From: JBFXDI01 sp050181295
GTDB lineage: Bacteria > Pseudomonadota > Alphaproteobacteria > Rhizobiales > Aestuariivirgaceae
Reading direction: 5' to 3'
DNA length: 63,301 nucleotides
Assembly: GCA_050181295.1 (NCBI GenBank)
Contig: JBFXDI010000005.1
Span: forward strand, 1-63,301
Shown in pieces: positions 53,022 through 61,601 of the stretch (positions are counted from its first letter, which is position 1; every line of letters starts with the position of its first letter). The notes below the pieces were generated by a model, which saw only the letters and a list, made by a program, of their open reading frames with translations, was not told the origin of the DNA and did no database searches. Position numbers and translations under genes: made by a program.

Positions 53022-54113
53022 TCACTGCGCCGCCCCGACTTCCTTCACGACCTGGACCGCGGATCCGTCGCGCAGGCGCTGCAGGCCGCCGGTCACCACC
53101 ATGTCGCCGGCCTTCACCCCATCCACGACCTCGACCGCGCCCGGCTCGCGCATGCCGAGCACCACCTCGCGGCGCTTGGCGGCGCCGTCGGCGATGACGA
53201 AGAGATAGCTCTTGCCGGCCTGCGGCACGACGGCCTCCTCGGGGACCGCCACGGTCAGGCGGTTCTCGAGCTGGAGGGACACCTGCATGAACATGCCGGC
53301 GGGAAGCGCCAGGTCGGCGTTGGGTATGGTGGCGCGCACCTTGAAGGAGCGGCCGGCCGCATCGACCCGGCTGTCGATCGAAGCGACCTTGCCCTCGAAG
53401 CGGCGGGCTCCGTAGGCGGCGGTGGTAGCCGTGACCGGCTGGCCGATCGAGACACGGCCGAAGAAGGTCTCGGGCAGCGAGAACTCGACGCGGATCTCGC
53501 TCAGGTCGTCGAGGGTCGTGAGGACGGTCGAATCGTCCACGCGCGCGCCAACATCCACGCGGCGCATGCCGACGATGCCGTCGAAGGGTGCCCGAACATT
53601 GCGATCGGCAAGCCGGCGCTTGGCGCGGTCGAGAGCGGCGGTCACGGTCGCCTTCTGGGCGAGGAGGGTGTCAAGCGATGCCTGCGCCACGGTGTTGGTC
53701 TTGCGCAAGGTGGTGGCGCGCTTAAGCGCCAGGTCGTTCTCCTTCACCGCGCCCTCGGCCTGCGCCATGTCGGCACGCTCGATATCGTCATCGAGGCGGA
53801 TCAGCACCTCGCCCGCCTTCACCTTGTCGCCGGGCTCGAACTCGATCGCCTCGACGCGGCCGCTGGCCAGCGCCACGACCTCGATCGACTGCCTGGCGAG
53901 GCTCGAGCCCACGGCCTCGACGCGCGATTCCATGCGCCGCTCGGCCGCCGGCGCCGTCTCGACCCGAACCGGCTGGCGCGCCTGCTCGGCGCGCGCGGTG
54001 TCGGTTGTCCGGGTGGCGCTCAACTGGTCGTAGGCCGCATAGGCCCCCGCCGCGGCCACGACCACGACGACAATCGAGACAGCCTGTTTCAGGACTCCCA
54101 AGGGGTTCTCCAT
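53022..54113 (-). CDS. RND efflux adaptor (periplasmic membrane-fusion protein)
   Basis: The protein has 363 residues from ATG 54113; an in-frame upstream ATG at 54182 would add 23 residues. An N-terminal helix ('AVSIVVVVVAAAGAYAAYDQL') anchors it, and then come a lipoyl half-motif 'SGRVEAIEFEPGDKVKAGEVLIRLDD', an alpha-helical hairpin (~120-165), 'NVRAPFDGIVGMRRVDVGARVDDSTVL' and the beta-barrel/membrane-proximal domains. It links the RND pump to the outer-membrane exit duct. It is the first gene of the pump operon. Confidence 0.93.
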   Translation of the reverse strand: MENPLGVLKQAVSIVVVVVAAAGAYAAYDQLSATRTTDTARAEQARQPVRVETAPAAERRMESRVEAVGSSLARQSIEVVALASGRVEAIEFEPGDKVKAGEVLIRLDDDIERADMAQAEGAVKENDLALKRATTLRKTNTVAQASLDTLLAQKATVTAALDRAKRRLADRNVRAPFDGIVGMRRVDVGARVDDSTVLTTLDDLSEIRVEFSLPETFFGRVSIGQPVTATTAAYGARRFEGKVASIDSRVDAAGRSFKVRATIPNADLALPAGMFMQVSLQLENRLTVAVPEEAVVPQAGKSYLFVIADGAAKRREVVLGMREPGAVEVVDGVKAGDMVVTGGLQRLRDGSAVQVVKEVGAAQ

Positions 54114-54287
54114 CCTGCCGGGTCGAAGCGCAAGAAAGCGCGGGCGCACGGACCAAACCCGCAGTTCCGTACCACCGCGCACATGAACGTCTTCCCAACA
54201 GACGCCGCCGGCCGCCCATTTCCGGCGCTCAGATTAGCATGAAACCGACGATTTTTTCTAAAGTTCCGCCGGATCGGGACGCGCGGA

Positions 54288-56120
54288 TCAGAGGATTCGC
54301 TTGCCGAGGCAGGAGAGCAGGAAATGCACGCTCTCCGCCGCGATCCTGGGCTCCATGTCGGAGGAAAGCCCCACGGCGTCGAACCCCAGGAGCCGGGCCG
54401 AGGCGGCGATGCCCTCCATCGCCTGATGGGTCTCGCGGATGGTGATGCCGCCGGAACCGGCGGCGGTTCCCGGAATGTCAGTGACGGCGGACACATAGCT
54501 CACATGGACCCCCTGGGTTCCGGCGAGCGCCACTTTCAGCGCCTGGCGGATGATCTCGCGCATGCCCAGAGCGTCGATCTCCACCATGGTGAAGACGGTC
54601 AATCGCGAAGATTTGATCGCCTCGGCCTCCAGGGGGAGAACATCGCGCAGGCCGACCAGGACCACGTTCTCGGGCGAAAGCCGGGGCGGGAGGCCGCCTG
54701 GCCCGGGGGTCAGAAGGCGGGTCAGGACCGAGGCTTCGGGCGGGAAGCCTTCCGCCGGCAGGAGGCCCGGACGGGCATCGAACCAGACAAGGCCGAACTG
54801 GTCCACCGAGCGGGCGAGGGCCAAGAGCGCCCGCTCCGTCGTGCGATGGTCCTCTCCAAGGTGGACGGGGAGCGCCGCATCCGGCGGGAACGGGGCCTCC
54901 TTTCCATGCAGCACGCTGAGCGCGGTCGAGAAGCCGAGCCTCTCGATGCGCGCGAGGACGTCGAAGTCCTTGACGATCTCCATGAGGTCCGGCTCGACCT
55001 GCAGGTGAACGGCTTTCCGGACGGACTCGGGCAGGACGTCGCGCATCGGCCGCTTCTCCACATATTCCGAGGTCATGGCCGCAAGCAGCGCGCCGTAGCT
55101 CAGGCGGAAGCTCAGGCTGCCGCCGACTTCCGGCGGCGGATCGGCATCCTCGAGGTCGACAACGAGGTGGTCGCTGGAAGCGCCGAGCACGGCGATCCCC
55201 GGCTCGACGGGCGTCAGACCCTCCACGGTCACATCCTCGCGGCCGATGTTGAGGATGCCGCGCAGCCGCTCGCCACGGTCCTCGAACACCGGACGGCGGC
55301 CGAAGGCATCGACACCCGTCTCGCCGATCGGAACCGAAGGCTTGACCTTAACTTCGAGAAGCTCGCCCGTGAGCAGAAAGGCGTCGCGGTCGAGCGCCTT
55401 CCACGGCTCTCCCATGAAGGTGTCGCGCCCGCCCTGGAGGATGGCTTCGCCGATCCGGAGGTTGGTGATGCCGGGTGGCATGCGGCCTGCGAGCAGAAGC
55501 GGCAGGGAACTAGAATTGCCGCCCGAGACGAAGGCGAGGTCGAGGCCGAAGCGGAGCCGCAGCTTCCGGGCTTCGGTGAGGAGGGTGCCCATGTTGGCCT
55601 CGCTCGGCAGGACGGCGCCGAAACAGGTGAGGTTGGTGCCGACGCCGACGATGCGGAGGCCGGGAAGGGCGATCACCTCCTCGACCGTCGATTCGAGATC
55701 GTCCGGCCAGATCCCTTCCCTGAGGTCGCCGAGGTCGATCATCAGGATGACGTCGTGGATGCGGCCCATGCGCTCAGCCACGCGCGACAGCTCGCGCAGC
55801 ACGGCCAGCTCGGAGTTGAGGCTGATGTCGACGCTGCGGATCACCTCCTCGATGCGCGAAAGGGGCGGTGAGCGAAGCAGCATGACCGGACAGTCGATGC
55901 CGCTGTCGCGCAGGCGGCGGATGTTCTCGAAGCGCGATTCCCCGATGCCCGCCACTCCGCCCCGGAGCATGGCGCGCGCCACCTGCGGCATGCCGCGCGT
56001 GCCCTTGGTGACACCGAAGACGGAGATGCCGGCATCGCTGCAGGCCCGCACCACCACGCGGGCGTTGCGCTCGATCCGCTCGAGGTCGACGGAGAGCGTG
56101 GGGCCGGTGATGGCGGGCAT
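54288..56120 (-). CDS. Ornithine/arginine-racemase-like protein fused to a degenerate arginase-fold domain
   Basis: This 610-residue protein has two parts. Residues ~1-350 match PLP-dependent fold-III racemases of the ornithine racemase (Orr) type: 'FGVTKGTRG' with the PLP Lys39, 'DISLNSELAVLRELS', 'MIDLGDLREGIW', 'NLTCFGAVLPSEANM', 'VSGGNSSSLPLLL', 'GITNLRIGEAIL' and 'SYGALLAAMTSEYVEK'. Residues ~400-610 follow the order of arginase segments ('LGEDHRTTERA', 'FGLVWFDARPG', 'ENVVLVGLRD', 'TMVEIDALGM', 'GVHVSY', 'ITIRETHQAMEG'), but only His425 and Asp448 of the usual metal ligands remain. It lies 9 bp after aruI. Role inferred: racemisation of Arg/Orn with a binding domain. Confidence 0.82.
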   Translation of the reverse strand: MPAITGPTLSVDLERIERNARVVVRACSDAGISVFGVTKGTRGMPQVARAMLRGGVAGIGESRFENIRRLRDSGIDCPVMLLRSPPLSRIEEVIRSVDISLNSELAVLRELSRVAERMGRIHDVILMIDLGDLREGIWPDDLESTVEEVIALPGLRIVGVGTNLTCFGAVLPSEANMGTLLTEARKLRLRFGLDLAFVSGGNSSSLPLLLAGRMPPGITNLRIGEAILQGGRDTFMGEPWKALDRDAFLLTGELLEVKVKPSVPIGETGVDAFGRRPVFEDRGERLRGILNIGREDVTVEGLTPVEPGIAVLGASSDHLVVDLEDADPPPEVGGSLSFRLSYGALLAAMTSEYVEKRPMRDVLPESVRKAVHLQVEPDLMEIVKDFDVLARIERLGFSTALSVLHGKEAPFPPDAALPVHLGEDHRTTERALLALARSVDQFGLVWFDARPGLLPAEGFPPEASVLTRLLTPGPGGLPPRLSPENVVLVGLRDVLPLEAEAIKSSRLTVFTMVEIDALGMREIIRQALKVALAGTQGVHVSYVSAVTDIPGTAAGSGGITIRETHQAMEGIAASARLLGFDAVGLSSDMEPRIAAESVHFLLSCLGKRIL

Positions 56121-56129
56121 GCGCCGCCT

Positions 56130-57725
56130 CTACCAGTCGAGCGCCTGCGCCTCGTCGATCTCGATCAGGGTGGGGCCGTTGGCCTTGGCCGCCTTCTTCA
56201 GCAGCTTGTCGAGCTCGACAAGGCTTCCGGCCTTGGCGGCGGCGAGCCCGAAACCCTTCGCGATCGTCTGGAAGTCGGGGGTGTAGATGTCGACCCCGAT
56301 CTGCGGGATGTCGCGGTCGGCCATGTAGCGCTTGATCTCCTTGTAGCCCCGGTTGTTCCAGAGGAGCACGATGACGGGCAGGCCGAGCTCGGCGGCGGTC
56401 GAAAGCTCGCCGATCGTGAACTGGAGTCCGCCATCGCCGATGAGCGCAACGACGGGGCGCTCCGGCTGGCCGAGCCTGGCGCCGAGCGCGGCGGGAAGCG
56501 CGTAGCCGAGCGTGCCGTAACCGGTGGCGGAATTGAACCAGGAACGCGGCGCGTCGGCGTCGTAGAAGACGTTGCCGCTGTAGATGGGTTGGGTGGAATC
56601 GCCGACCACGATCACGCCGGGCAGCGCCTCCTTGACCGCGGCCAGGATTTTCCGATGCTTCTGGTAGGCGGGATTGAGCTCGGCGAGCGCGGCCTCCTTC
56701 ATGGCCTTCGTGCGCTTAGGCCCGTCGGTGCGGGGCCTCGCGCCCTCAAGCGCGTCGGCCAGCGCGTCCAGCGTGACGGCGGCATCGCCGACGATGCCGA
56801 TCTCGGGAAGATGGTTGCGGGCGATCTGCTCGGGGTCGATGTCGACGCGGATGAGCTTGCCCTTGATCACGGGGTCGCCGCCGAACACCCAGTCGGTCTC
56901 GCCGATCTCGGTGCCGACGGCCAGGAGCACGTCGGCGGCCGCGAGCTCCGCCTGCACCGCGTTCTGAGGCAGCGTCGAGCCGAGGTTCAGCGGATGGTCG
57001 CGTGGCAGGAGACCCTTGGCATTGATGGTGAGGGCGGCAGGCGCGCCCAGCGCTTCCACGAGGCGGAGCGCGGCGACCCCCGCATCCTGCGCGCCGCCGC
57101 CGAACGCGACCAGCGGGCGCTTCGCGTCCTTGAGCAGACCGGCGGCTTCCGCGACGAGCTTCGGATCGGGCGCGGGCCGGCCGCCGATCATCGGCAAGCG
57201 GCGGGGCAGGTGGTCGGCATTGGCGGTGATGACGTCGAGCGGCATCTCGATATGCACGGGCCGGGGGCGGGCGCTCCGGAATACGGCGAAGGCGCGGGCG
57301 AGCACGTTCGGCAGCTCGTCTGGCCGCATCAGCGTATGGGAGAAGGCCGAGACGCCGGCCATGAGGTTGCGCTGGTTCGGGAGTTCGTGCAGGCGGCCCT
57401 CGCCGAGCCCCAGCTCCCAGGAGTGGTTGACGCTCGAGATGACGAGCATGGGCACGGAGTCGCCATAGGCCTGCGCCATGGGGGTGGTGATGTTGGTGAG
57501 GCCGGGGCCGGTGATGATGAAGCAGGCCGCGACCTTGCCGGTGGCGCGGGCATAGCCGTCGGCCATGAAGCCCGCGCCCTGCTCGTGGCGGGGCGTCACA
57601 TGCCGGAGCCTCGAATTGGGCAGGCCGCGATAAAGCTCGACCGTGTGGACACCGGGGATGCCGAACACGGTGTCGACCCCTTGGGAGTCGAGAAGCTGCA
57701 CCAGGACTTCGCCGCAGGTTGCCAT
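56130..57725 (-). CDS. aruI: 5-guanidino-2-oxopentanoate (2-ketoarginine) decarboxylase-like TPP enzyme
   Basis: The protein has 531 residues from ATG 57725. It is a thiamine-diphosphate enzyme of the acetolactate-synthase fold: Glu48 in 'PRHEQGAGFMADGYARATG', and the cofactor motif 'ALIGDGGLQFTIGELSTAAELGLPVIVLLWNNRG'. The sequence 'TCGEVLVQLLDSQGVDTVFGIPGVHTVELYRGLP' is the one I associate with AruI, which decarboxylates 2-ketoarginine to 4-guanidinobutanal in the arginine transaminase pathway. The adjacent gbuA-type gene acts two steps later, which supports this over acetolactate synthase or oxalyl-CoA decarboxylase. Upstream lies a repeat-filled gap. Confidence 0.85.
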   Translation of the reverse strand: MATCGEVLVQLLDSQGVDTVFGIPGVHTVELYRGLPNSRLRHVTPRHEQGAGFMADGYARATGKVAACFIITGPGLTNITTPMAQAYGDSVPMLVISSVNHSWELGLGEGRLHELPNQRNLMAGVSAFSHTLMRPDELPNVLARAFAVFRSARPRPVHIEMPLDVITANADHLPRRLPMIGGRPAPDPKLVAEAAGLLKDAKRPLVAFGGGAQDAGVAALRLVEALGAPAALTINAKGLLPRDHPLNLGSTLPQNAVQAELAAADVLLAVGTEIGETDWVFGGDPVIKGKLIRVDIDPEQIARNHLPEIGIVGDAAVTLDALADALEGARPRTDGPKRTKAMKEAALAELNPAYQKHRKILAAVKEALPGVIVVGDSTQPIYSGNVFYDADAPRSWFNSATGYGTLGYALPAALGARLGQPERPVVALIGDGGLQFTIGELSTAAELGLPVIVLLWNNRGYKEIKRYMADRDIPQIGVDIYTPDFQTIAKGFGLAAAKAGSLVELDKLLKKAAKANGPTLIEIDEAQALDW

Positions 57726-57786
57726 GAAAGGTGCTCCGTTCGATGTTTCCGGCCGCGCCGCCGATGTTCGATACCTGCCATTTGTC

Positions 57787-57919
57787 ATTGTCGGGCTTGT
57801 CCCGACAATCCATGAACACCGTGTTCGCAGGTATTGGTCTATCGGTGTTCATGGATGCCCGGAACAAGTCCGGGCATGACATTGGAGGGCGTTCCGCCGA
57901 TGCCAGCTTTCGCTGGCAT
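57787..57919. repeat. Run of four palindromes between gbuA and aruI
   Basis: ATTGTCGGG/CCCGACAAT (57787-57809), CCATGAACACCG/CGGTGTTCATGG (57810-57854), ATGCCCGG/CCGGGCAT (57855-57877) and ATGCCAGC/GCTGGCAT (57900-57919) lie back to back in the 206-bp gap. They may stabilise or end the upstream mRNA. Confidence 0.7.
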
Positions 57920-57931
57920 GACGGGTGAGGT

Positions 57932-58882
57932 TCAGCTCCGGTATTCGACGCCCGGCAGGACGCAGAGCATCTCGTAGAGGATGTTGGCGCCGATGAGCGC
58001 CGTGTTGCCGGAAGGATCGTAGGGCGGGGAGACCTCCACGAGGTCGCCGCCGACGATCTTCAGGCCCCGCATGCCGCGCACGATCTCGAGCGCCTGCCAG
58101 GTCGTCAGCCCCGCGATCTCGACCGTGCCGGTGCCCGGCGCGAAGGCAGGGTCGAGGCTGTCGATGTCGTAGGTGAGATAGACCGGCGCATCGCCGATCT
58201 TCTTGCGCACCGTCTCCATGAGGGGAGTCATGGACTTGCCCCAGCATTCCTCGGCCTGCACCACGGTAAAGCCCTGCTCGCGCGGCCAGTCGAAATCCTC
58301 CGCCGCATAGCCCGAGCCGCGCAGGCCGATCTGGAACACCTTGTCGGTCTGGAGCAGGCCCTCCTCGACGGCGCGGCGGAAGGGCGTGCCGTGGGCGATT
58401 TTTTCTCCGAACATCTCGTCGTTGATGTCGGCATGGGCATCGACATGCACCATGGCGACGGGTCCGTGCTTCTTCTTCATCGCGCGCAGGATCGGCAGCG
58501 TGAGCGTGTGGTCGCCGCCGAGCGTCAGCGGAATGCAGTTCTCGGCGAGGATCCCGTCGAAGGCGCGCTCGATGATGCCGACCGTCTTCTTGAGGTCGAA
58601 GGTGTTGACGGCGACATCGCCGATGTCGGCAACTTGCAGGGAATCGAAAGGCGCCGCCCGCGTCGCCATGTTGTAGGGGCGCAGCATGCAGGACTCGGCG
58701 CGGATCTGGCGCGGCCCATGCCGGGTGCCGGAGCGGTTGGAGGTGCCGATGTCGATGGGAACGCCCACGAAGCAGGCATCGAGACCCTCCGCGGTCGGCT
58801 GGGTGGGCAGCCGCATCATGGTGGCGGGCCCGGCGAAGCGCGGCATCTCGTTGCCGCCGAGCGGCTGGTTGTTGCGTGTCAT
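57932..58882 (-). CDS. gbuA: Guanidinobutyrase (agmatinase/arginase family)
   Basis: This 316-residue Mn-dependent ureohydrolase retains all metal ligands: His125 in 'LGGDHTLTLP', Asp148, His150 and Asp152 in 'VHVDAHADIND', and Asp239 and Asp241 in 'YDIDSLDPAF'. The N-terminus 'NQPLGGNEMPRFAGPATMMRLP' and the ending 'LCVLPGVEYRS' match Pseudomonas GbuA rather than SpeB agmatinase. It splits 4-guanidinobutyrate into urea and 4-aminobutyrate. Guanidinopropionase is a less likely alternative. It is the first gene of a same-strand set with aruI and the racemase fusion. Confidence 0.88.
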   Translation of the reverse strand: MTRNNQPLGGNEMPRFAGPATMMRLPTQPTAEGLDACFVGVPIDIGTSNRSGTRHGPRQIRAESCMLRPYNMATRAAPFDSLQVADIGDVAVNTFDLKKTVGIIERAFDGILAENCIPLTLGGDHTLTLPILRAMKKKHGPVAMVHVDAHADINDEMFGEKIAHGTPFRRAVEEGLLQTDKVFQIGLRGSGYAAEDFDWPREQGFTVVQAEECWGKSMTPLMETVRKKIGDAPVYLTYDIDSLDPAFAPGTGTVEIAGLTTWQALEIVRGMRGLKIVGGDLVEVSPPYDPSGNTALIGANILYEMLCVLPGVEYRS

Positions 58883-59007
58883 GGGTCGGCATCCCCCTCA
58901 AGCTCGAGCACGGCAAAAGCTGGCTTCCTGCCTACCCCGACGGCGGCCGGAACGCCACTCCTTCACACGCTTGTTGCAGATGCACAAGATATAGTAGCTT
59001 GCGGCCC

Positions 59008-59586
59008 GTGAATGAGGTTCTGCCGGTGTACCACGCCGCCGTATCGCCCGAGAGCTGCCCCGCGCTGGTGCTCAATGCAGACTACCGGCCGCTCAGCTAT
59101 TACCCGCTGTCGCTGTGGTGCTGGCAGGATGCGATCAAGGCGGTATTCCTGGACCGGGTGAACATCGTGTCGGAGTACGACACGATGGTGCGCTCGCCCT
59201 CCCAGGCGATCCGGCTGCCGAGCGTCGTGTCGCTCAGGACCTATGTGAAGCCGGCGCGCTACCCAGCCTTCACGCGCTTCAACGTGTTCCTGCGGGACCG
59301 CTTCTCCTGCCAGTACTGCGGCGCGCGCGACGATCTCACCTTCGACCACCTGATCCCGCGCTCGCTCGGCGGCCACACGACGTGGGAGAACGTGGTCACG
59401 GCCTGCGCCCCCTGCAACCTCCGCAAGGGCGGGCTCCATCCGCGCCACACCGGCATGAAGCCGGCCCGGCATCCGGACCGGCCGACCGTGCACGAGCTCC
59501 ACACCAACGGCCGGCAGTTTCCGCCCAACTACCTGCACCAGAGCTGGCAGGACTATCTCTACTGGGATACCGAACTCGAGCCGTAA
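59008..59586 (+). CDS. HNH endonuclease family protein
   Basis: The protein has 192 residues from GTG 59008; the frame continues upstream but without similarity. 'PALVLNADYRPLSYYPLSLWCWQDAIKAVFLDRVNIVSEYD' is the strongly conserved start of a widespread alphaproteobacterial HNH protein. The zinc/nuclease core is 'FSCQYCGARDDLTFDHLIPRSLGGHTTWENVVTACAPCNLRKGG', with the two CxxC pairs and the DH and N residues. It probably nicks or cleaves DNA or RNA; its cellular role is not known. TATAGT at 58990 may be a -10 box, giving a very short leader. Confidence 0.9.
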   Translation: MNEVLPVYHAAVSPESCPALVLNADYRPLSYYPLSLWCWQDAIKAVFLDRVNIVSEYDTMVRSPSQAIRLPSVVSLRTYVKPARYPAFTRFNVFLRDRFSCQYCGARDDLTFDHLIPRSLGGHTTWENVVTACAPCNLRKGGLHPRHTGMKPARHPDRPTVHELHTNGRQFPPNYLHQSWQDYLYWDTELEP

Positions 59587-59622
59587 GCCCTTCGAGGCTC
59601 CTCGGCCTTGCCGGGTCGCGCG

Positions 59623-60537
59623 TCAGGGTGAGGGAGGTGTTGAAAGCTCCCCGAATTCTCCTGCCAGGAAATCGATCAGGCTGCGGACGGAAGGCAGAAG
59701 GCCGCGGCGCGACGGGAAGACGGCATGCACGATGCCGGCGCGGGGGGCCCAGTCGGGCAGCACATCGAGAAGGCTTCCGTCCGCGAGATGCGCGCCCGCC
59801 ATCATGGTCGGAAGCTGCACCACGCCGATGCCGCGGGTCGCCGCGAAGCAGAGCGCGACCATGTCGTCGGTGACGAGACGCGGCGCGTGACGGACCTCGG
59901 CCGTCGCGCCGTCGGGTCCCTGCAGCGACCAGATATGCTCGCGATGCGGGGACCTAAGATCGACGCTCGGCAGGGTCGAGAGATCGGCCGGCGCGAGCGG
60001 GCGGGATAGGTCCTTCAGGAGGGACGGGCTTGCGAGCAGCCGCTGCGGGCTCGCGCCCAGCCGCCGCATCACGAGGTCCGTCTCCTCGAGCGGGGGAAAG
60101 CGCACGCGGATCGCGAAATCCAGCCCCTCGCGGATGACGTCGACGCGGCGGTTGGTGCTCACGAGCTCAACCTCGACCTTGGGGTGGGAGGCCATGTAGC
60201 GGGCGAGCATGTCGGCGACCTGGAAGTAGAGGAGCGCCGTCGGGCAGGAGAAGCGCACGGTGCCCATGGGCTCGGCGCGCGAGCGGGCGATGGCCTCCTC
60301 CGCCGCATCCGCCTCGACCAGCATCGCGACGCAGTGGGCATGGAACTCGCGGCCGGCCTCCGTGACGGAGAAGCGGCGGGTCGAGCGCTGGATGAGCCGG
60401 ACGCCCAGCCTCTCCTCCAGTACCTGCATGCGGCGGCTCAGGCGCGACTTCGGGATGCCCAGCGCCCGGCCTGCCGGCGCGAAGCCGCCGTGATCCACCA
60501 CCTGGACGAAGAAATAGAGGTCGTTGAGGTCGCGCAT
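59623..60537 (-). CDS. LysR-family transcriptional regulator
   Basis: This 304-residue protein has an N-terminal winged HTH: 'MRDLNDLYFFVQVVDHGGFAPAGRALGIPKSRLSRRMQVLEERLGVRLIQRSTRRF', a textbook LysR start. The C-terminal periplasmic-binding-like domain follows from ~residue 90 ('TVRFSCPTALLYFQVADML'). It is divergent from the pirin gene with a 131-bp gap that contains GTTC-N8-GAAC (60546-60561), a possible LysR site. LysR proteins usually control the divergent genes, here pirin and the isochorismatase-type hydrolase. Confidence 0.93.
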   Translation of the reverse strand: MRDLNDLYFFVQVVDHGGFAPAGRALGIPKSRLSRRMQVLEERLGVRLIQRSTRRFSVTEAGREFHAHCVAMLVEADAAEEAIARSRAEPMGTVRFSCPTALLYFQVADMLARYMASHPKVEVELVSTNRRVDVIREGLDFAIRVRFPPLEETDLVMRRLGASPQRLLASPSLLKDLSRPLAPADLSTLPSVDLRSPHREHIWSLQGPDGATAEVRHAPRLVTDDMVALCFAATRGIGVVQLPTMMAGAHLADGSLLDVLPDWAPRAGIVHAVFPSRRGLLPSVRSLIDFLAGEFGELSTPPSP

Positions 60538-60668
60538 GGCTCATCGTTCACCAGATGGAACGCTGAGGTCAAGATGTGCCTCCTAGCGCCGCCTTCGTTC
60601 CGTTCATATGTTCCTCGGCAACAGGGAGCCGCAGCGGCTTCAATCCATCCAAGACGAGGAATACGGCC

Positions 60669-61532
60669 ATGAAGAAAGTCCTTGGCGTCTATTCGGCACC
60701 CCGGCCCCACTGGGTGGGCGACGGGTTTCCCGTGCGTTCGCTCCTCTCGCCCCAGACGCTTGGGGCACAGGCGAGCCCCTTCATCCTGCTCGACCATGCG
60801 GGGCCGGCGGATTTCTCCCCGGCCGAGCGGCCGCGCGGCGTCGGCGTCCACCCGCATAAGGGTTTTGAGACGGTGACCATCGTCTATCAGGGCGAGGTCG
60901 AGCACCGGGATTCTACCGGCAGCGGCGGCGTCATCGGCCCCGGCGACGTCCAGTGGATGACGGCGGCCTCGGGCATCCTGCACGAGGAGTTCCACTCCAA
61001 GGCTTTCACGCGGAAAGGCGGAACCATGGAGATGGTGCAGCTCTGGGTAAACCTGCCGGCGCGCGACAAGGCGGCCGAGCCTGGCTACCAGTCGCTCGTC
61101 GCCCAGGACATCCCGACCGTGTCCTTGCCCGGCGGCGCCGGAAGCCTGCGCGTGATCGCGGGCGAGCATCAGGGCGCCAAGGGGCCGGCGCGGACGTTCA
61201 CGCCGATCAACGTGCTCGACCTCAGGCTCAACCGCGACGGCGTCCTGAAGCTGCCGCTTCCCGAAGGCCACACGGCGGTGCTCGTGGTGCTCCGGGGCAC
61301 GCTGCTCGTCAACGACGCGCAGGTCGCCCGCGAAGGGCAGCTCGTGCTTTTCGACCGGGAAGGCGGCGAGCTCGTGCTCGAGGCCAATAACGAGGTCAGC
61401 GCGCTCGTCCTCACCGGCGAGCCGATCGAGGAGCCGGTCGTGGCGCACGGACCGTTCGTCATGAACACGGCGGACGAGATCCGGCAGGCCATCGCCGATT
61501 TCCAGAGCGGCCGCTTCGGCGCCATCAACTAG
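60669..61532 (+). CDS. Pirin-family protein
   Basis: The protein has 287 residues from ATG 60669. It is a double cupin: the N-terminal metal site is in 'GVGVHPHKGFETVTIVYQGEVEHRDSTG' with a second half of the site 'SGILHEEFHS', and the C-terminal cupin ('TPINVLDLRLNRDGVLKLPLPEGHTAVLVVLRG') follows. Bacterial pirins bind Fe and some act as quercetinases or redox-linked regulators. Control by the divergent LysR gene and co-transcription with the downstream hydrolase are likely from the layout. Confidence 0.92.
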   Translation: MKKVLGVYSAPRPHWVGDGFPVRSLLSPQTLGAQASPFILLDHAGPADFSPAERPRGVGVHPHKGFETVTIVYQGEVEHRDSTGSGGVIGPGDVQWMTAASGILHEEFHSKAFTRKGGTMEMVQLWVNLPARDKAAEPGYQSLVAQDIPTVSLPGGAGSLRVIAGEHQGAKGPARTFTPINVLDLRLNRDGVLKLPLPEGHTAVLVVLRGTLLVNDAQVAREGQLVLFDREGGELVLEANNEVSALVLTGEPIEEPVVAHGPFVMNTADEIRQAIADFQSGRFGAIN

Positions 61533-61539
61533 CAATGGC

Positions 61540-61561
61540 GGCTCCGTCGCACGACGGAGCC
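61540..61561 (+). terminator. Hairpin between pirin and hydrolase genes
   Basis: GGCTCCGTCG and CGACGGAGCC pair perfectly around a tight loop, followed by 'gtccctttatc'. The T-run is weak, so it may only partly terminate or attenuate the transcript. Confidence 0.5.
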
Positions 61562-61601
61562 GTCCCTTTATCCCCTCCCACCAACGCAAGGAGACATCGA
61601 G

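Noticed and set aside
51470..53197. A 575-residue plus-strand frame opposite the RND pump
   Set aside because: It is a charged low-complexity shadow of the pump gene with no ribosome binding site or domain.
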